A stretch of 64,000 bases of DNA. Source: Methanoregula sp. (GTDB lineage: Archaea; Halobacteriota; Methanomicrobia; Methanomicrobiales; Methanospirillaceae). A model generated the notes under the pieces. The model searched no databases. It saw nothing but the letters and a program-made list of their open reading frames with translations, and was not told the DNA's origin. Positions 43,112 through 51,503 of the stretch are shown here, piece after piece. The position numbers were made by a program, and so were the translations under genes. The stretch lies in the NCBI GenBank assembly GCA_028679075.1, contig JAJRCF010000003.1, forward strand, positions 61,285 to 125,284. The letters are read 5' to 3'. Each line of letters opens with the position of its first letter. Within the stretch, counting starts at the first letter, position 1.

Positions 43112-44095
43112 TTATTTCCTGGAAAAGACTGACGCGGCTGCGATCCCGATAACCAGCGCCAATCCACAGAGCCCTGCTGCCACGGGGGACTTCTGGGCCG
43201 GCGTGGATGCCGGGAGATTCGTTGTTGTGGTTTCTGCGACCAGGGTTGCCGAGAAATCAACGGTCTCTCCTTTACCGGGATACTTGTCGATCGTCCCGGT
43301 ATAAGGCTCATACCCGGCCTTGTAGACCGTGAAGGTCTTGTACGGTGTGCCGGTCACATAGACCTGTACCTTCAGGCTGCCCTGTGCAATCTGGCCCTTT
43401 ACATCATTGTCAAATTTCACCGTTGCACCGTCAACATTGCAGTACACCAGATACCACCCGGTATCTCCGCCGATTGTTGCCGGGGCGGTTGTCGCCGTTG
43501 CCGCAACAGGGTTGAGGGTGGCATAGAGATCGATCGTCTCACTTTTTCCCGGGACCGTGGCAATGGTTGCCGTGTACGTGGTATACCCGTCCTTCTTCAC
43601 AGTATATTCACTGAAGGGGAGCCCGGTACTGTATACGGGCACATAGACCAGCCCCTGGGAAATCTCCCCGCGGTTTGACTCATCAAAGAAGACAGTCGCA
43701 CCATCGATATTACAGTGAACGACATACCAGCCGACATCTCCCCCGACTGCAGTCTGGGTGGTTTCGGGGATCTTGTTGAGAGTGGTATACAGGCTCACGA
43801 TCTCTCCTTTCCCGGGCACATTTGAGATCGAATCGGTAAACGTGGAGTACCCGTATTTCTGCACCCGTATCTTCTTATAGGGTGCGGAAATAGTGACCGG
43901 GATGGTTACTGCCCCTCCCTGGCGTGTCACACCCCAATACTTTTCATCGAGATAGATATTTGCATCATAGACATTGCAGTAGACCGCATACCATCCCTGG
44001 TCGCCCCCGACGGTTGTATCCTCGGCAGCAGCGGGAACCATACATATACTGGTCAATATTGCCAGGATCAGCACAATCCGGTACTCATTTTTCAT
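43112..44095 (-). CDS. secreted PEGA-repeat protein with three tandem domains
   Basis: A 327-residue exported protein. After a signal peptide (ILAILTSICMVPAAA) there are three related blocks of ~85 residues, each beginning GGDxGWYxVxCN and ending in a PGKxExVxxxATL segment. This is the PEGA-type surface domain. Thr-rich linkers separate them, and the C-terminus is a membrane helix ending FSRK. The protein is a cell-surface repeat protein; its partner is unknown. The blocks are clearly duplicated, though not identical. Confidence 0.85.
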   Translation of the reverse strand: MKNEYRIVLILAILTSICMVPAAAEDTTVGGDQGWYAVYCNVYDANIYLDEKYWGVTRQGGAVTIPVTISAPYKKIRVQKYGYSTFTDSISNVPGKGEIVSLYTTLNKIPETTQTAVGGDVGWYVVHCNIDGATVFFDESNRGEISQGLVYVPVYSTGLPFSEYTVKKDGYTTYTATIATVPGKSETIDLYATLNPVAATATTAPATIGGDTGWYLVYCNVDGATVKFDNDVKGQIAQGSLKVQVYVTGTPYKTFTVYKAGYEPYTGTIDKYPGKGETVDFSATLVAETTTTNLPASTPAQKSPVAAGLCGLALVIGIAAASVFSRK

Positions 44096-44193
44096 AACGA
44101 TCTCCTTTTAGTACTCTTTTCCTTTGAGGGAATCTTATAAAAAACTCGTGGGAGTGTACCCGCACTTAAAAAGAAGAAAGGAAGAGGAAAAAA

Positions 44194-44907
44194 TTACTGG
44201 CGTGATCGCCATGCCAGGGCAAGCCCCGCAATGCCCGTTCCTGCAATGAGCGTGAAGAGGGAGAGGGGGGATTTCTTTGTTGCAGCCGGGGCCGGTGCTG
44301 CTGTCGTACTGACGGCGGCCTGGGTCTCCGGTGCTACGAGGTGGAAGGTGCACTTGGTATAAACATCATCAACACCGGGCAGGTTGAATGCATTGGAAAG
44401 GGCCGTTGCTGCCGCCGAGTCCTGCACGCTGCCGGTACCGGTGAAATTGAAGACAAGGTTGCCGGTATTCGTGTTTACGACCTGTCCGGAAAACTGGCCG
44501 GTTGTTTCCATGACAATGTCCAGGTTCCCGTTCTTGCCGGGGCTCTGCACGATCACATAGTAGGTGGCCGGGGGAAGACCCGCGGTCTGATAGGTCTTCG
44601 AGTAGGTATTATCCGAGTTGACCGGGGCTGTTGAGACATTGATATAATTGCCGGCAAACACCCAGATCTGGACGCCGGACGTGAGGTTCCCGCCGGTTGC
44701 AACGCCGCTTACGGTAACAGGTTCGCCGACCGTGGCCTGGGAGGGCAGGACCTCTGCCGAGATAAAAGGCTGCCCCGACGTGGCTGAAGATGCCAGCACG
44801 GTGCCGTTTGCATCTGTGGATGCATCGGCACCGGACGCGGGAAATGCCAGGAGTGCGATCAACAACAGGGTACAGAGAATACTTCCAGGTGAATATGATC
44901 TTTTCAT
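44194..44907 (-). CDS. exported surface protein with C-terminal anchor
   Basis: A 237-residue protein with signal peptide (ILCTLLLIALLAFPASGADA), a beta-sandwich-like domain (ISAEVLPSQATVGEPVTVSGVATG, VQIWVFAGNYINVSTAPVN, TYYVIVQSPG), an Ala/Pro/Thr stalk and a C-terminal helix ending LAWRSRQ. It has no recognised catalytic motif. It follows the PEGA gene in the same direction, with 98 bases between, so they may be co-expressed. Confidence 0.72.
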   Translation of the reverse strand: MKRSYSPGSILCTLLLIALLAFPASGADASTDANGTVLASSATSGQPFISAEVLPSQATVGEPVTVSGVATGGNLTSGVQIWVFAGNYINVSTAPVNSDNTYSKTYQTAGLPPATYYVIVQSPGKNGNLDIVMETTGQFSGQVVNTNTGNLVFNFTGTGSVQDSAAATALSNAFNLPGVDDVYTKCTFHLVAPETQAAVSTTAAPAPAATKKSPLSLFTLIAGTGIAGLALAWRSRQ

Positions 44908-45082
44908 ACGGGAAATTATGAAGGTGATCGATATTATAGTTCTGGTTTTCTCGTGGTCATCGCAGGAAATCCCCCATCGGACAAAGATACTAATTGGCTA
45001 CCTTTATACACATTCTGCTGCAATAGCTCGTACAATCCCGGTACATGGATATGCACCGGTTCGGAGACTGTGTGGTGCCACT

Positions 45083-46159
45083 ATGAAAATGCAAAGTATC
45101 CGGGAGACTTCAACCCAATCCATACCGGTTCCCCTGAGTTTCTGCATCCTCTTATTCCCTGACGGCAGGATCGAACGCCGGGTGGACCAGCCGGTGGCAG
45201 AATACTTTACTGCGGTAAAAGAGGCCAGTGTTGTCTGGATCGACTGCAGCATCAGTGATGATGAGAAGGAGATTGAGAAGCTCGCTCTGCTTGCCGGGTT
45301 CACGAAAATCCCGATACCCAAACTCACCCATGGTTTTTATTCTGCATACGAGGACTATGACACGGAACTGGTCATCATGCTCCCGTCCGTAACCGTCAAA
45401 GGGGAGAAGATGACGGTCCACCCCCTCTTTGTCCTGATCCGCGACAACCTGGTCCTTACCATCCATTCCGATGAGATCAACCGGCTGCTCAGGTTCTCCC
45501 GGTATGCCCAGCAGTTCTTCAAGCGGATCGCCACAGAGAATACGCCCGACAAGATCACGCTCACCCTTGAACGGATCATCGATGAAAACAATGACCGGAA
45601 CTTCGAGTACCTGCGCGAGATCGAGATGCACGGCGATGCGATCAGCAAGTCACTCATCGAAGAGAGCATTGCGAAGAAAAAAGTCGCCCACGATATCTAC
45701 AAGATGAAACATGTCCTGATCGATTACTTGAACGTCCTCTGGGCCACAAAGGACGTGGTCGATTCTCTCCGGTATGGTGATGCGGACCTGATCACGAATG
45801 ATGAGAAACTGCTCGGCAGGATCGGGATCCTCTCAGACAACATCGACAGGCACATCGAACTTTCCGAGCAGATGTCCAATGTGCTTGCATCAGGTCTTGA
45901 GGTGATGCAGAGCATCTATAACAACCAGCTCCAGAGCCTCAACAACCGGTTTGCCCTGGTCACGGCGTATCTCACAGTACTGGGCACAGCATTCCTCGTC
46001 CCGAATACCATTGCAACCATCGCCGGGAGCGGGGTGATGGAGGGATCGATGGCAAGGCAATGGTGGTATGTGCCCCTGCTGGCGGGTTCGACAATCGTTG
46101 CTACGCTCGTTTCGTTCCTCTGGGTGGTCCACGTCTGGAAGAAGCGGGACGAGGATTGA
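45083..46159 (+). CDS. CorA-like divalent-cation channel
   Basis: A 358-residue protein with the CorA layout: a cytoplasmic domain with VVWIDCSISDDEKEIEKLALLAGF, a long stalk helix (MKHVLIDYLNVLWATKDVVDSLRYGD) and two C-terminal membrane helices (LVTAYLTVLGTAFLVPNTIATIAGSG and VPLLAGSTIVATLVSFLWVVHVWKK). The usual selectivity motif GMN is replaced by PNT in the first helix, so the ion may not be magnesium. ATG 45083 is used; upstream in-frame codons overlap the opposite gene. Its last 59 bases overlap the end of the RNase III gene on the other strand. Confidence 0.83.
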   Translation: MKMQSIRETSTQSIPVPLSFCILLFPDGRIERRVDQPVAEYFTAVKEASVVWIDCSISDDEKEIEKLALLAGFTKIPIPKLTHGFYSAYEDYDTELVIMLPSVTVKGEKMTVHPLFVLIRDNLVLTIHSDEINRLLRFSRYAQQFFKRIATENTPDKITLTLERIIDENNDRNFEYLREIEMHGDAISKSLIEESIAKKKVAHDIYKMKHVLIDYLNVLWATKDVVDSLRYGDADLITNDEKLLGRIGILSDNIDRHIELSEQMSNVLASGLEVMQSIYNNQLQSLNNRFALVTAYLTVLGTAFLVPNTIATIAGSGVMEGSMARQWWYVPLLAGSTIVATLVSFLWVVHVWKKRDED

Positions 46160-46670
46160 AGGCCCGCTTTGGAACCTTCTTCACACGCTCCTCTTTTTTT
46201 ACCCGTTTCAGCTCCGGTTCGAACCATGATTCAATGCACTGCTTGACAACGCCAAGCCCGGCATCGCTGTCAAGATAGATCGCCCCGATAAGGGCTTCCA
46301 TGGTATCGGCAAGGATCGTCTCCTCCCCGTCCCTCCACAGTCCCTTCTCCCCGCGCCCGAGCCGGATATATTTTTTAAGGCGCAGGCGTCGTGCAACCTT
46401 TGCAAGGGTCGGGTTGTCTTCCAGCCGCTCCTTCTCCTGCGTGATCCCGCCTTTGCTCTGGATGCCCTTCTCCATCAGGAACAGGATCAACGCGGTCTTC
46501 AGGACCGCATCACCCAGCGTGCTGTAGGCCATCTGGTCCATGCACCGCTTGTTCTGCTGGAACAGCTCGTTGGCATATGCCGGGTGGGTGAACGCCCGTA
46601 TCAGGTGCTGTTTTTCAAAAAAGTGATACCCGATCGTCTGTTCGATCTCGGAAAAATCCTCTTGATCCAT
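46101..46670 (-). CDS. rnc: ribonuclease III-like protein with atypical signature
   Basis: A 189-residue RNase III-domain protein, rare in archaea. The signature region reads MAYSTLGDAVLKTALILFLMEKG and the second catalytic helix ADTMEALIGAIYLD. Compared with the usual ERLEFLGDAVL, the position of the first catalytic Glu is Ser50 and the first Glu of the motif is Met. Asp54, Asp122 and Glu125 are kept. No dsRNA-binding domain is present; instead there is a basic tail rich in Lys/Arg. ATG 46670 is chosen (GGTG at good spacing); ATG 46682 is possible. Its end overlaps CorA on the opposite strand. Confidence 0.78.
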   Translation of the reverse strand: MDQEDFSEIEQTIGYHFFEKQHLIRAFTHPAYANELFQQNKRCMDQMAYSTLGDAVLKTALILFLMEKGIQSKGGITQEKERLEDNPTLAKVARRLRLKKYIRLGRGEKGLWRDGEETILADTMEALIGAIYLDSDAGLGVVKQCIESWFEPELKRVKKEERVKKVPKRAFNPRPASSRRGPPRGTKRA

Positions 46671-46848
46671 CGTCTCATACACCGTTCAGTGTCAGGATTA
46701 ATAAAGGACACCAGTACAAGGGTACGCCGGAAAATAGCTCATATTTTTCCCGGGGAGAAAAACCCGGATACCATAAAAAACGGGAATATCCGATACACAT
46801 GGCGAACCTGCCCGCGAAGTTCCGGTTCCCGTGAATTCGTGATGGTGA

Positions 46849-47310
46849 TTATTTCCTGAGGAGATGGAGAGCTGCCGAGTTCATGCAGTAGCGTTTGCCG
46901 GTCGGTGCCGGGCCGTCATCGAACACATGGCCGAGGTGTGCACGGCACCGTGCGCAGAGCACTTCCGTCCGCAGCATCCCGCCGGAGCGATCGGAGTGCG
47001 TTGTGATATTGAGGTCCGAGACCGGCGCGAAAAAACTCGGCCAGCCGGTACCGGAATCGAACTTGGCTGCTGAATCGAAAAGGTCAGTCCCGCAACAGGC
47101 ACAGGTATAGATCCCCGGTTCCTTACAGGCATGGTACTTCCCGGTGAACGCGTATTCCGTTCCCTTTTTCCGGGCGATCTCATAGTGTTCCGGCGACAGG
47201 ATCGAACGCCACTCCTCATCGGTCTTTAGTACCGGGAGGACCTCCTCAGTTCGGCCGGTCCGTGCACTGAAGATCAGGATCGTTTTTTTATTTCCGGTGT
47301 CAGGACTCAC
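46849..47310 (-). CDS. msrB: peptide-methionine (R)-S-oxide reductase
   Basis: A 153-residue MsrB that repairs oxidised methionine. Zinc ligands are Cys70/Cys73 (CACCG) and Cys119/Cys122 (CARC), and the catalytic Cys142 lies in [21 protein letters not shown] is the family's binding motif. No resolving Cys near residue 63 other than Cys62 is obvious. GTG 47310 is chosen because the minus strand has GGTGAT at a 4-base spacing before it. The frame extends 15 residues upstream without homology. Confidence 0.9.
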   Translation of the reverse strand: MSPDTGNKKTILIFSARTGRTEEVLPVLKTDEEWRSILSPEHYEIARKKGTEYAFTGKYHACKEPGIYTCACCGTDLFDSAAKFDSGTGWPSFFAPVSDLNITTHSDRSGGMLRTEVLCARCRAHLGHVFDDGPAPTGKRYCMNSAALHLLRK

Positions 47311-47391
47311 AGGTATCACCACTTCCTGCCGGGAGTCATGACAGGGCCGGGGCAAAGACTTATGGATTGCGGCATCCGGTGGACCGGGAGA

Positions 47392-47961
47392 TCAGAGCCC
47401 GAAAAACCCGAGGATCCGGCGTCTGGGATCCTTGTAGAAGATCCGTGCTCCGTCCTTGATATTCCGGACGTCCTCGATCGTATACAGGATATCGGGATAC
47501 TCCTTTGAGATGACACTGAGGAGCCGGCCCAGTTCTGTCCGGGGGACGATCATGAAGATGATGGTGACCGTGTTGGAAAAACTTCCCTGTCCTTCGATCC
47601 GCGTCATCCCATAACCAAGCGTTGAGAGATTGGATATGACCGGGTCGGGGTTGTCTGGAGTAATAAGCCTGACAATGACAAAGCCTATCGAGATCATGTT
47701 CTCGATCTGCATTCCAAGGAGTGTCCCGATACCATACCCCGCGAGATAGGCAAAGAGGTTCCAGTAATCCGTAAGGTTCGCGATCACGAGCCCGGTAGAG
47801 ATCAGCCAGATACCGGTCTTGACAATCCCGACGCAGGCCGCAAGGTTTGCATGGCCTTTGCTGATGTAGATCGTCCGGATCGTCTCCAGGGCTGCCTCTA
47901 CAATCCGTGCGATCAGGATTAAAACCGGGATTGAGATGAGGATTGCAATAATGTCAGGCAC
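47392..47961 (-). CDS. DUF2179/DUF5698 membrane protein
   Basis: A 189-residue protein with three to four N-terminal membrane helices (IIAILISIPVLILIARIVEAALET, GIVKTGIWLISTGLVIANL, LFAYLAGYGIGTLLGMQIENMIS) and a cytoplasmic C-terminal DUF2179 domain (GFVIVRLITPDNPDPVISNLSTLGYGMTRIEGQGSFSNTVTIIFM is the core). The family (YebE-like) is found in bacteria and archaea; the function is unknown. It lies downstream of the aks operon in the same direction. Confidence 0.83.
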   Translation of the reverse strand: MPDIIAILISIPVLILIARIVEAALETIRTIYISKGHANLAACVGIVKTGIWLISTGLVIANLTDYWNLFAYLAGYGIGTLLGMQIENMISIGFVIVRLITPDNPDPVISNLSTLGYGMTRIEGQGSFSNTVTIIFMIVPRTELGRLLSVISKEYPDILYTIEDVRNIKDGARIFYKDPRRRILGFFGL

Positions 47962-48056
47962 GGGGGAGGTTCACTCCTGATAAGAATATTCTCACCGGTT
48001 GGTTTGAATACCTTACGGAACTTGTGGTTCGACGGCTATCAGGTATTACGGGAAAA

Positions 48057-49028
48057 TTATTTCGAATCCCGGCTGATCTCCCTGACGACAGCATCCCCGA
48101 ACTCCCGGGTCCCGGCAGATCCGCCAAGGTCGCGGGTACGGATTCCCTGCGCAAGTACCAAACCGATCGCAGCTTCCACGCGGCCGGCCTCTGCCCGGTC
48201 ACCAAGATAGTCAAGAAGCATCGCCGCACTCCTGATTGCAGCAATGGGGTTGGCGATATTTTTACCGGCAATATCCGGGGCGCTCCCGTGGACCGGTTCG
48301 AACAGGGCATACCGGTCGCCGATATTTGCGCTCGGCACAAGCCCCAGGCCTCCGACAAGATAGGATGCAACATCGGAGATGATATCCCCGAATATGTTGG
48401 TGGTCACAATAACATCGTACGCGGAAGGGTGCTGGATGAGATCCAGCGCAAGGGCATCGATGAACTTGTCATTAAAGGGCACTCCTGCAGCATTTGCCTC
48501 GGTCGTGCAGATATCACGGAAGAGGACATCGGACTTAAGCACATTCGCCTTGTGCCCGATGGTCAGGTGCCCGTGACGTTGCTGCACAAGCCGGATCGCG
48601 GACCGGACGATCCGCTCGCTACCGGTACGGGATACCACGCGGAGGGTGGTTGCCCGGTCGGGGCCGATCTCCTCGATACCGGAGTAGAGCCCTTCGGTGT
48701 TCTCCCGTACGATTATAATATCAAACCCGTCGCCTTTCACCGGGCGCAGGTTCGCGTAGAGATCGAGCGCCTTCCGTATACGCAGGACCACGCTCTGGTA
48801 GTCCTTCATGGGAGGAGTAGTGATCGCCCCGAAGAGGACCGCGTCGGCAGTCTTGAGATCGGCGATCTCCCGGTCGGCACAGGGGCATCCGGTCCGTTCC
48901 CACATGCCGTACCCCACCTCAACCGTGAAGTACTCAAACTCCGGGTGGAGTGTTTCGAGAATACGCCGGGCAACCGGGATGACCTCATGCCCGATACCGT
49001 CACCTTCGACAACCGCGATCTTCGTCAT
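48057..49028 (-). CDS. aksF: isohomocitrate dehydrogenase AksF (isopropylmalate dehydrogenase family)
   Basis: A 323-residue NAD-dependent beta-decarboxylating dehydrogenase: VEGDGIGHEVIPVARRILE, RENTEGLYSGIEE, DKFIDALALDLIQHPSAYDVIVTTNIFGDIISDVASYLVGGLGLVPSANIGD, where the substrate and NAD motifs lie, and EPVHGSAPDIAGKNIANP. It could be LeuB by family. As the last gene of the operon with AksE's YLRT motif, I assign it as AksF, which oxidises homoisocitrate analogues in 2-oxosuberate synthesis. ATG 49028 overlaps the previous stop as ATGA. Confidence 0.78.
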   Translation of the reverse strand: MTKIAVVEGDGIGHEVIPVARRILETLHPEFEYFTVEVGYGMWERTGCPCADREIADLKTADAVLFGAITTPPMKDYQSVVLRIRKALDLYANLRPVKGDGFDIIIVRENTEGLYSGIEEIGPDRATTLRVVSRTGSERIVRSAIRLVQQRHGHLTIGHKANVLKSDVLFRDICTTEANAAGVPFNDKFIDALALDLIQHPSAYDVIVTTNIFGDIISDVASYLVGGLGLVPSANIGDRYALFEPVHGSAPDIAGKNIANPIAAIRSAAMLLDYLGDRAEAGRVEAAIGLVLAQGIRTRDLGGSAGTREFGDAVVREISRDSK

Positions 49029-49825
49029 TGCGCCCTCCAGCGTGCAACCAGTTCGTTCACCGACCGGGCAATCATTGCCGGGCTTGCCCCCCAGTGGACA
49101 ATCGCACCGGACTTCCCGTTCCAGGAACCAATCCCTTCGCGCTCGGCCCGGCAGCACCGGGCAATGAACGGCTCTTCCTGCACCTGTTCAAGGGGACAGA
49201 TATTCTCAAGCGTGAAATCCTTTCCATAGCATTCCGTGTAAAACTGCGATCCGGTAAGACAGCCGGCAACATGCTCGCCACCCTGCATGGGATCGGCATC
49301 GAGCGTGCGGGCATACCCGGCAGCCCGGCAGGGATACACCTCTGCTGTGACGGTGGAGATGTCCCGGATATGGTGGATAAATTGAACGTTGAGTTCGCCA
49401 AAGAGTCCGTCTGCTTCAAGATCCCGGAGGCAGGCCGAAAGGGTAGGCCGCGGAGGGATCACATCATAGACATGGACGGTGAGAAAACCTGATAGATCCG
49501 GATCAAGGACAAACGTCCGGTTCTCTTCAAGGCTCGTGAAGACCGTGCAGCGGTATCCGCTCTCACCGGCAAGGCGGACAAGCCGCGCCCGGTCATGGAT
49601 CTGTACCCGTTCCGGGTAACAACAGACTTGTTCCGGGGGTGCAAGCACACGGGACGAAACGATCTCCCGCATCATCCCTTTTCCCGCAGGATCAAGGGTG
49701 ACCTCAAGCAGCTCGGGGCCCTGGTCGGTATCCCGGAGGAGATACCGGCTCAGGAAATAGACCTTGTCACCGCACGGCCTCGTCGAAGCTTGCCCCACGT
49801 ATTTACAGTGCTCGGGAAAGATCAT
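49025..49825 (-). CDS. cysteine-rich unknown protein of the aks operon
   Basis: I do not recognise this 266-residue soluble protein. It has 12 cysteines, including two CC pairs (QVCCYP, ARCC), and no CxxC zinc knuckle. Features: RVQIHDRARLVRLAGESG, an FVLDPDLSGFLTVHVYDVIPPRPTLSAC region and WNGKSGAIVHWGASPAMIA at the end. It starts with an ATGA overlap with aksE and ends with another into aksF, so it is made together with them. The high Cys content and position make it a candidate cofactor or sulfur-handling component of coenzyme B synthesis. Confidence 0.75.
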   Translation of the reverse strand: MIFPEHCKYVGQASTRPCGDKVYFLSRYLLRDTDQGPELLEVTLDPAGKGMMREIVSSRVLAPPEQVCCYPERVQIHDRARLVRLAGESGYRCTVFTSLEENRTFVLDPDLSGFLTVHVYDVIPPRPTLSACLRDLEADGLFGELNVQFIHHIRDISTVTAEVYPCRAAGYARTLDADPMQGGEHVAGCLTGSQFYTECYGKDFTLENICPLEQVQEEPFIARCCRAEREGIGSWNGKSGAIVHWGASPAMIARSVNELVARWRAQ

Positions 49826-50292
49826 CGGTGTTTTCTCCAGTACTCGACAAGACCCCCCGCACCCAGGATCTCCTGCATCCGGGGTGAGAGGGTCCGTACC
49901 TTGTGCCGGTTTCCCGATACCTCGACAATACCCTGGGCAAGGTTAAACTTTATGAGGCTCCCGTCCGTGCAGTCAAGGTCTGCCTCAATGAGTGGCAGGC
50001 CGACGTTGATCGCATTCCGGAAGAAGATCCGGGCAAACGTGGGAGCAATGACCGCGACTACGCCGGCTTCCTTGATCGCGATCGCGGCCTGTTCACGAGA
50101 GGACCCGCAGCCAAAGTTCTTTCCGGCAACGATGATCGCCCCCTTGAGACGGTGTGCAAGGCCGGGGTCAAGGTCCTCGAATACATGGGATGCCCAGATG
50201 CTCCGGTCCTTGGTCCGGAGATACCTTCCGGCGATCACGACATCCGTGTCGATGTCAGCCGGCAGGCAGATGGCACGCCCCTCCCCCTGCAT
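49822..50292 (-). CDS. aksE: homoaconitase small subunit AksE
   Basis: A 156-residue swivelling-domain subunit of the aconitase-like hydro-lyase. The flexible-loop specificity motif is YLRT at residues 24-27 (GRYLRTKD). In methanogens YLRT is the motif of homoaconitase, while isopropylmalate isomerase has YLVY or similar. This supports coenzyme B (2-oxosuberate) synthesis over leucine. Other family features are DIDTDVVI, GKNFGCGSSREQAAIAIK and ARIFFRNAINVGLP. The ATG overlaps the aksD stop and the stop overlaps the next gene, both as ATGA. Confidence 0.85.
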   Translation of the reverse strand: MQGEGRAICLPADIDTDVVIAGRYLRTKDRSIWASHVFEDLDPGLAHRLKGAIIVAGKNFGCGSSREQAAIAIKEAGVVAVIAPTFARIFFRNAINVGLPLIEADLDCTDGSLIKFNLAQGIVEVSGNRHKVRTLSPRMQEILGAGGLVEYWRKHR

Positions 50293-51503
50293 CAGGCCAC
50301 CTCCGGCGCAGTGATCTCTCCTTCCAGTGCACTGGCAGCAGCCGTTGCAACAGACGAGAGGTAGATCTCGCCCCCGACACCCATGCGGTTTTTAAAATTC
50401 CGGTTGGCGGTTGAGAGGCAGACCTCTTCCTCGCCAAGCACACCCATATGGGCGCCAAGGCAGGGGCCGCAGCCGGGGGTCCCAACGGTACAACCGGCTT
50501 CGACAATGTCAGCCAGCACTCCCGTCCGTATCGCCTGTATAAGGACCGAGGCAGATGCGGGAACAACGATGGTCCGCACTGCCACTTTCTTTCCTTTCAC
50601 GATACGGGCAAGCCGTGCGAGATCCGAGTATCTCCCGTTGGTACAGGTCCCGATAAAGACCTGATCGAGGGGCAGCCCTGCAAGTTCGTCAACCGGCTTT
50701 ACCGTGTCAACGCGGTGCGGGACTGCGACAAGAGGAACGATATCGGAGAGATCGAACTCAATGTCCTTTGTATAAGTACAGGATTCGGGGAGCTGCGGTT
50801 TCACGGTATGTCCCCGCTCCCGGAGATAGCGTACCGTAATATCGTCGGCATAGAACAACCCGGCTTTTGCACCGGCTTCTATTGACAGGTTGGACAGCAC
50901 CATGCGCTCATCGATCGAGAGGTCCTTTGCCCCGTCACCGATAAATTCGAGCGCCTGGTACGTTGCCCCGTCGGTCCCCAGTTCGCCGACATAGGCAAGG
51001 GCGAGGTCCTTTGCCTCCGCTGCGCCGGCGAACCGTCCTTCTAGGTGAATGCCGACGGACGCAGGGACGCGGAGCCAGGTCTCACCGGTCAGCCAGATCG
51101 CGGCCATGTCGGTTGCCCCGACGCCGGTGGCAAAAGCCCCGAAAGCTCCGAGCGTGACGCTGTGCGAGTCGGCACCGATTACGATCTCGCCGGGAAGGAC
51201 TATGCCTTCACCCATCAGCTGGTGGCAGATACCTCCCCCGACATCGGAGAAATTCATGAACGAGCTCTTTGCAAATTCCCGGAGCTCATGCTGGAGGGTC
51301 GCCGCAGTGGTATTGTTGGCCGGGGCGATATGATCGAAGAATATGTGGAACTCAGTTTCTCCGGCAAGGTGGCTGGCGCCCATGTTCTTCCAGGCCTCCA
51401 GTGCCAGCATACCCGTGCCGTCACAGGCAAAGGCGCGGTCGACCTTCCGGTCCACGTATTCTCCTGCGGGTGCGTTCAGGATTCGTTCAGAGAGGGTGCT
51501 CAT
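50292..51503 (-). CDS. aksD: homoaconitase large subunit AksD
   Basis: A 403-residue Fe-S hydro-lyase subunit. The cluster cysteines are in FIGTCTNGRYSDL and TPGCGPCLGAHMG, with IGADSHSVTLGAFGAFATGVGATDMA for the substrate. It pairs with AksE to make the homoisocitrate-type intermediates that lead to 2-oxosuberate. By fold it could be LeuC; the partner's YLRT motif decides for AksD. ATG 51503 (MSTLSERILNAPAGEYV) starts within the aksA stop (ATGA). Confidence 0.88.
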   Translation of the reverse strand: MSTLSERILNAPAGEYVDRKVDRAFACDGTGMLALEAWKNMGASHLAGETEFHIFFDHIAPANNTTAATLQHELREFAKSSFMNFSDVGGGICHQLMGEGIVLPGEIVIGADSHSVTLGAFGAFATGVGATDMAAIWLTGETWLRVPASVGIHLEGRFAGAAEAKDLALAYVGELGTDGATYQALEFIGDGAKDLSIDERMVLSNLSIEAGAKAGLFYADDITVRYLRERGHTVKPQLPESCTYTKDIEFDLSDIVPLVAVPHRVDTVKPVDELAGLPLDQVFIGTCTNGRYSDLARLARIVKGKKVAVRTIVVPASASVLIQAIRTGVLADIVEAGCTVGTPGCGPCLGAHMGVLGEEEVCLSTANRNFKNRMGVGGEIYLSSVATAAASALEGEITAPEVA

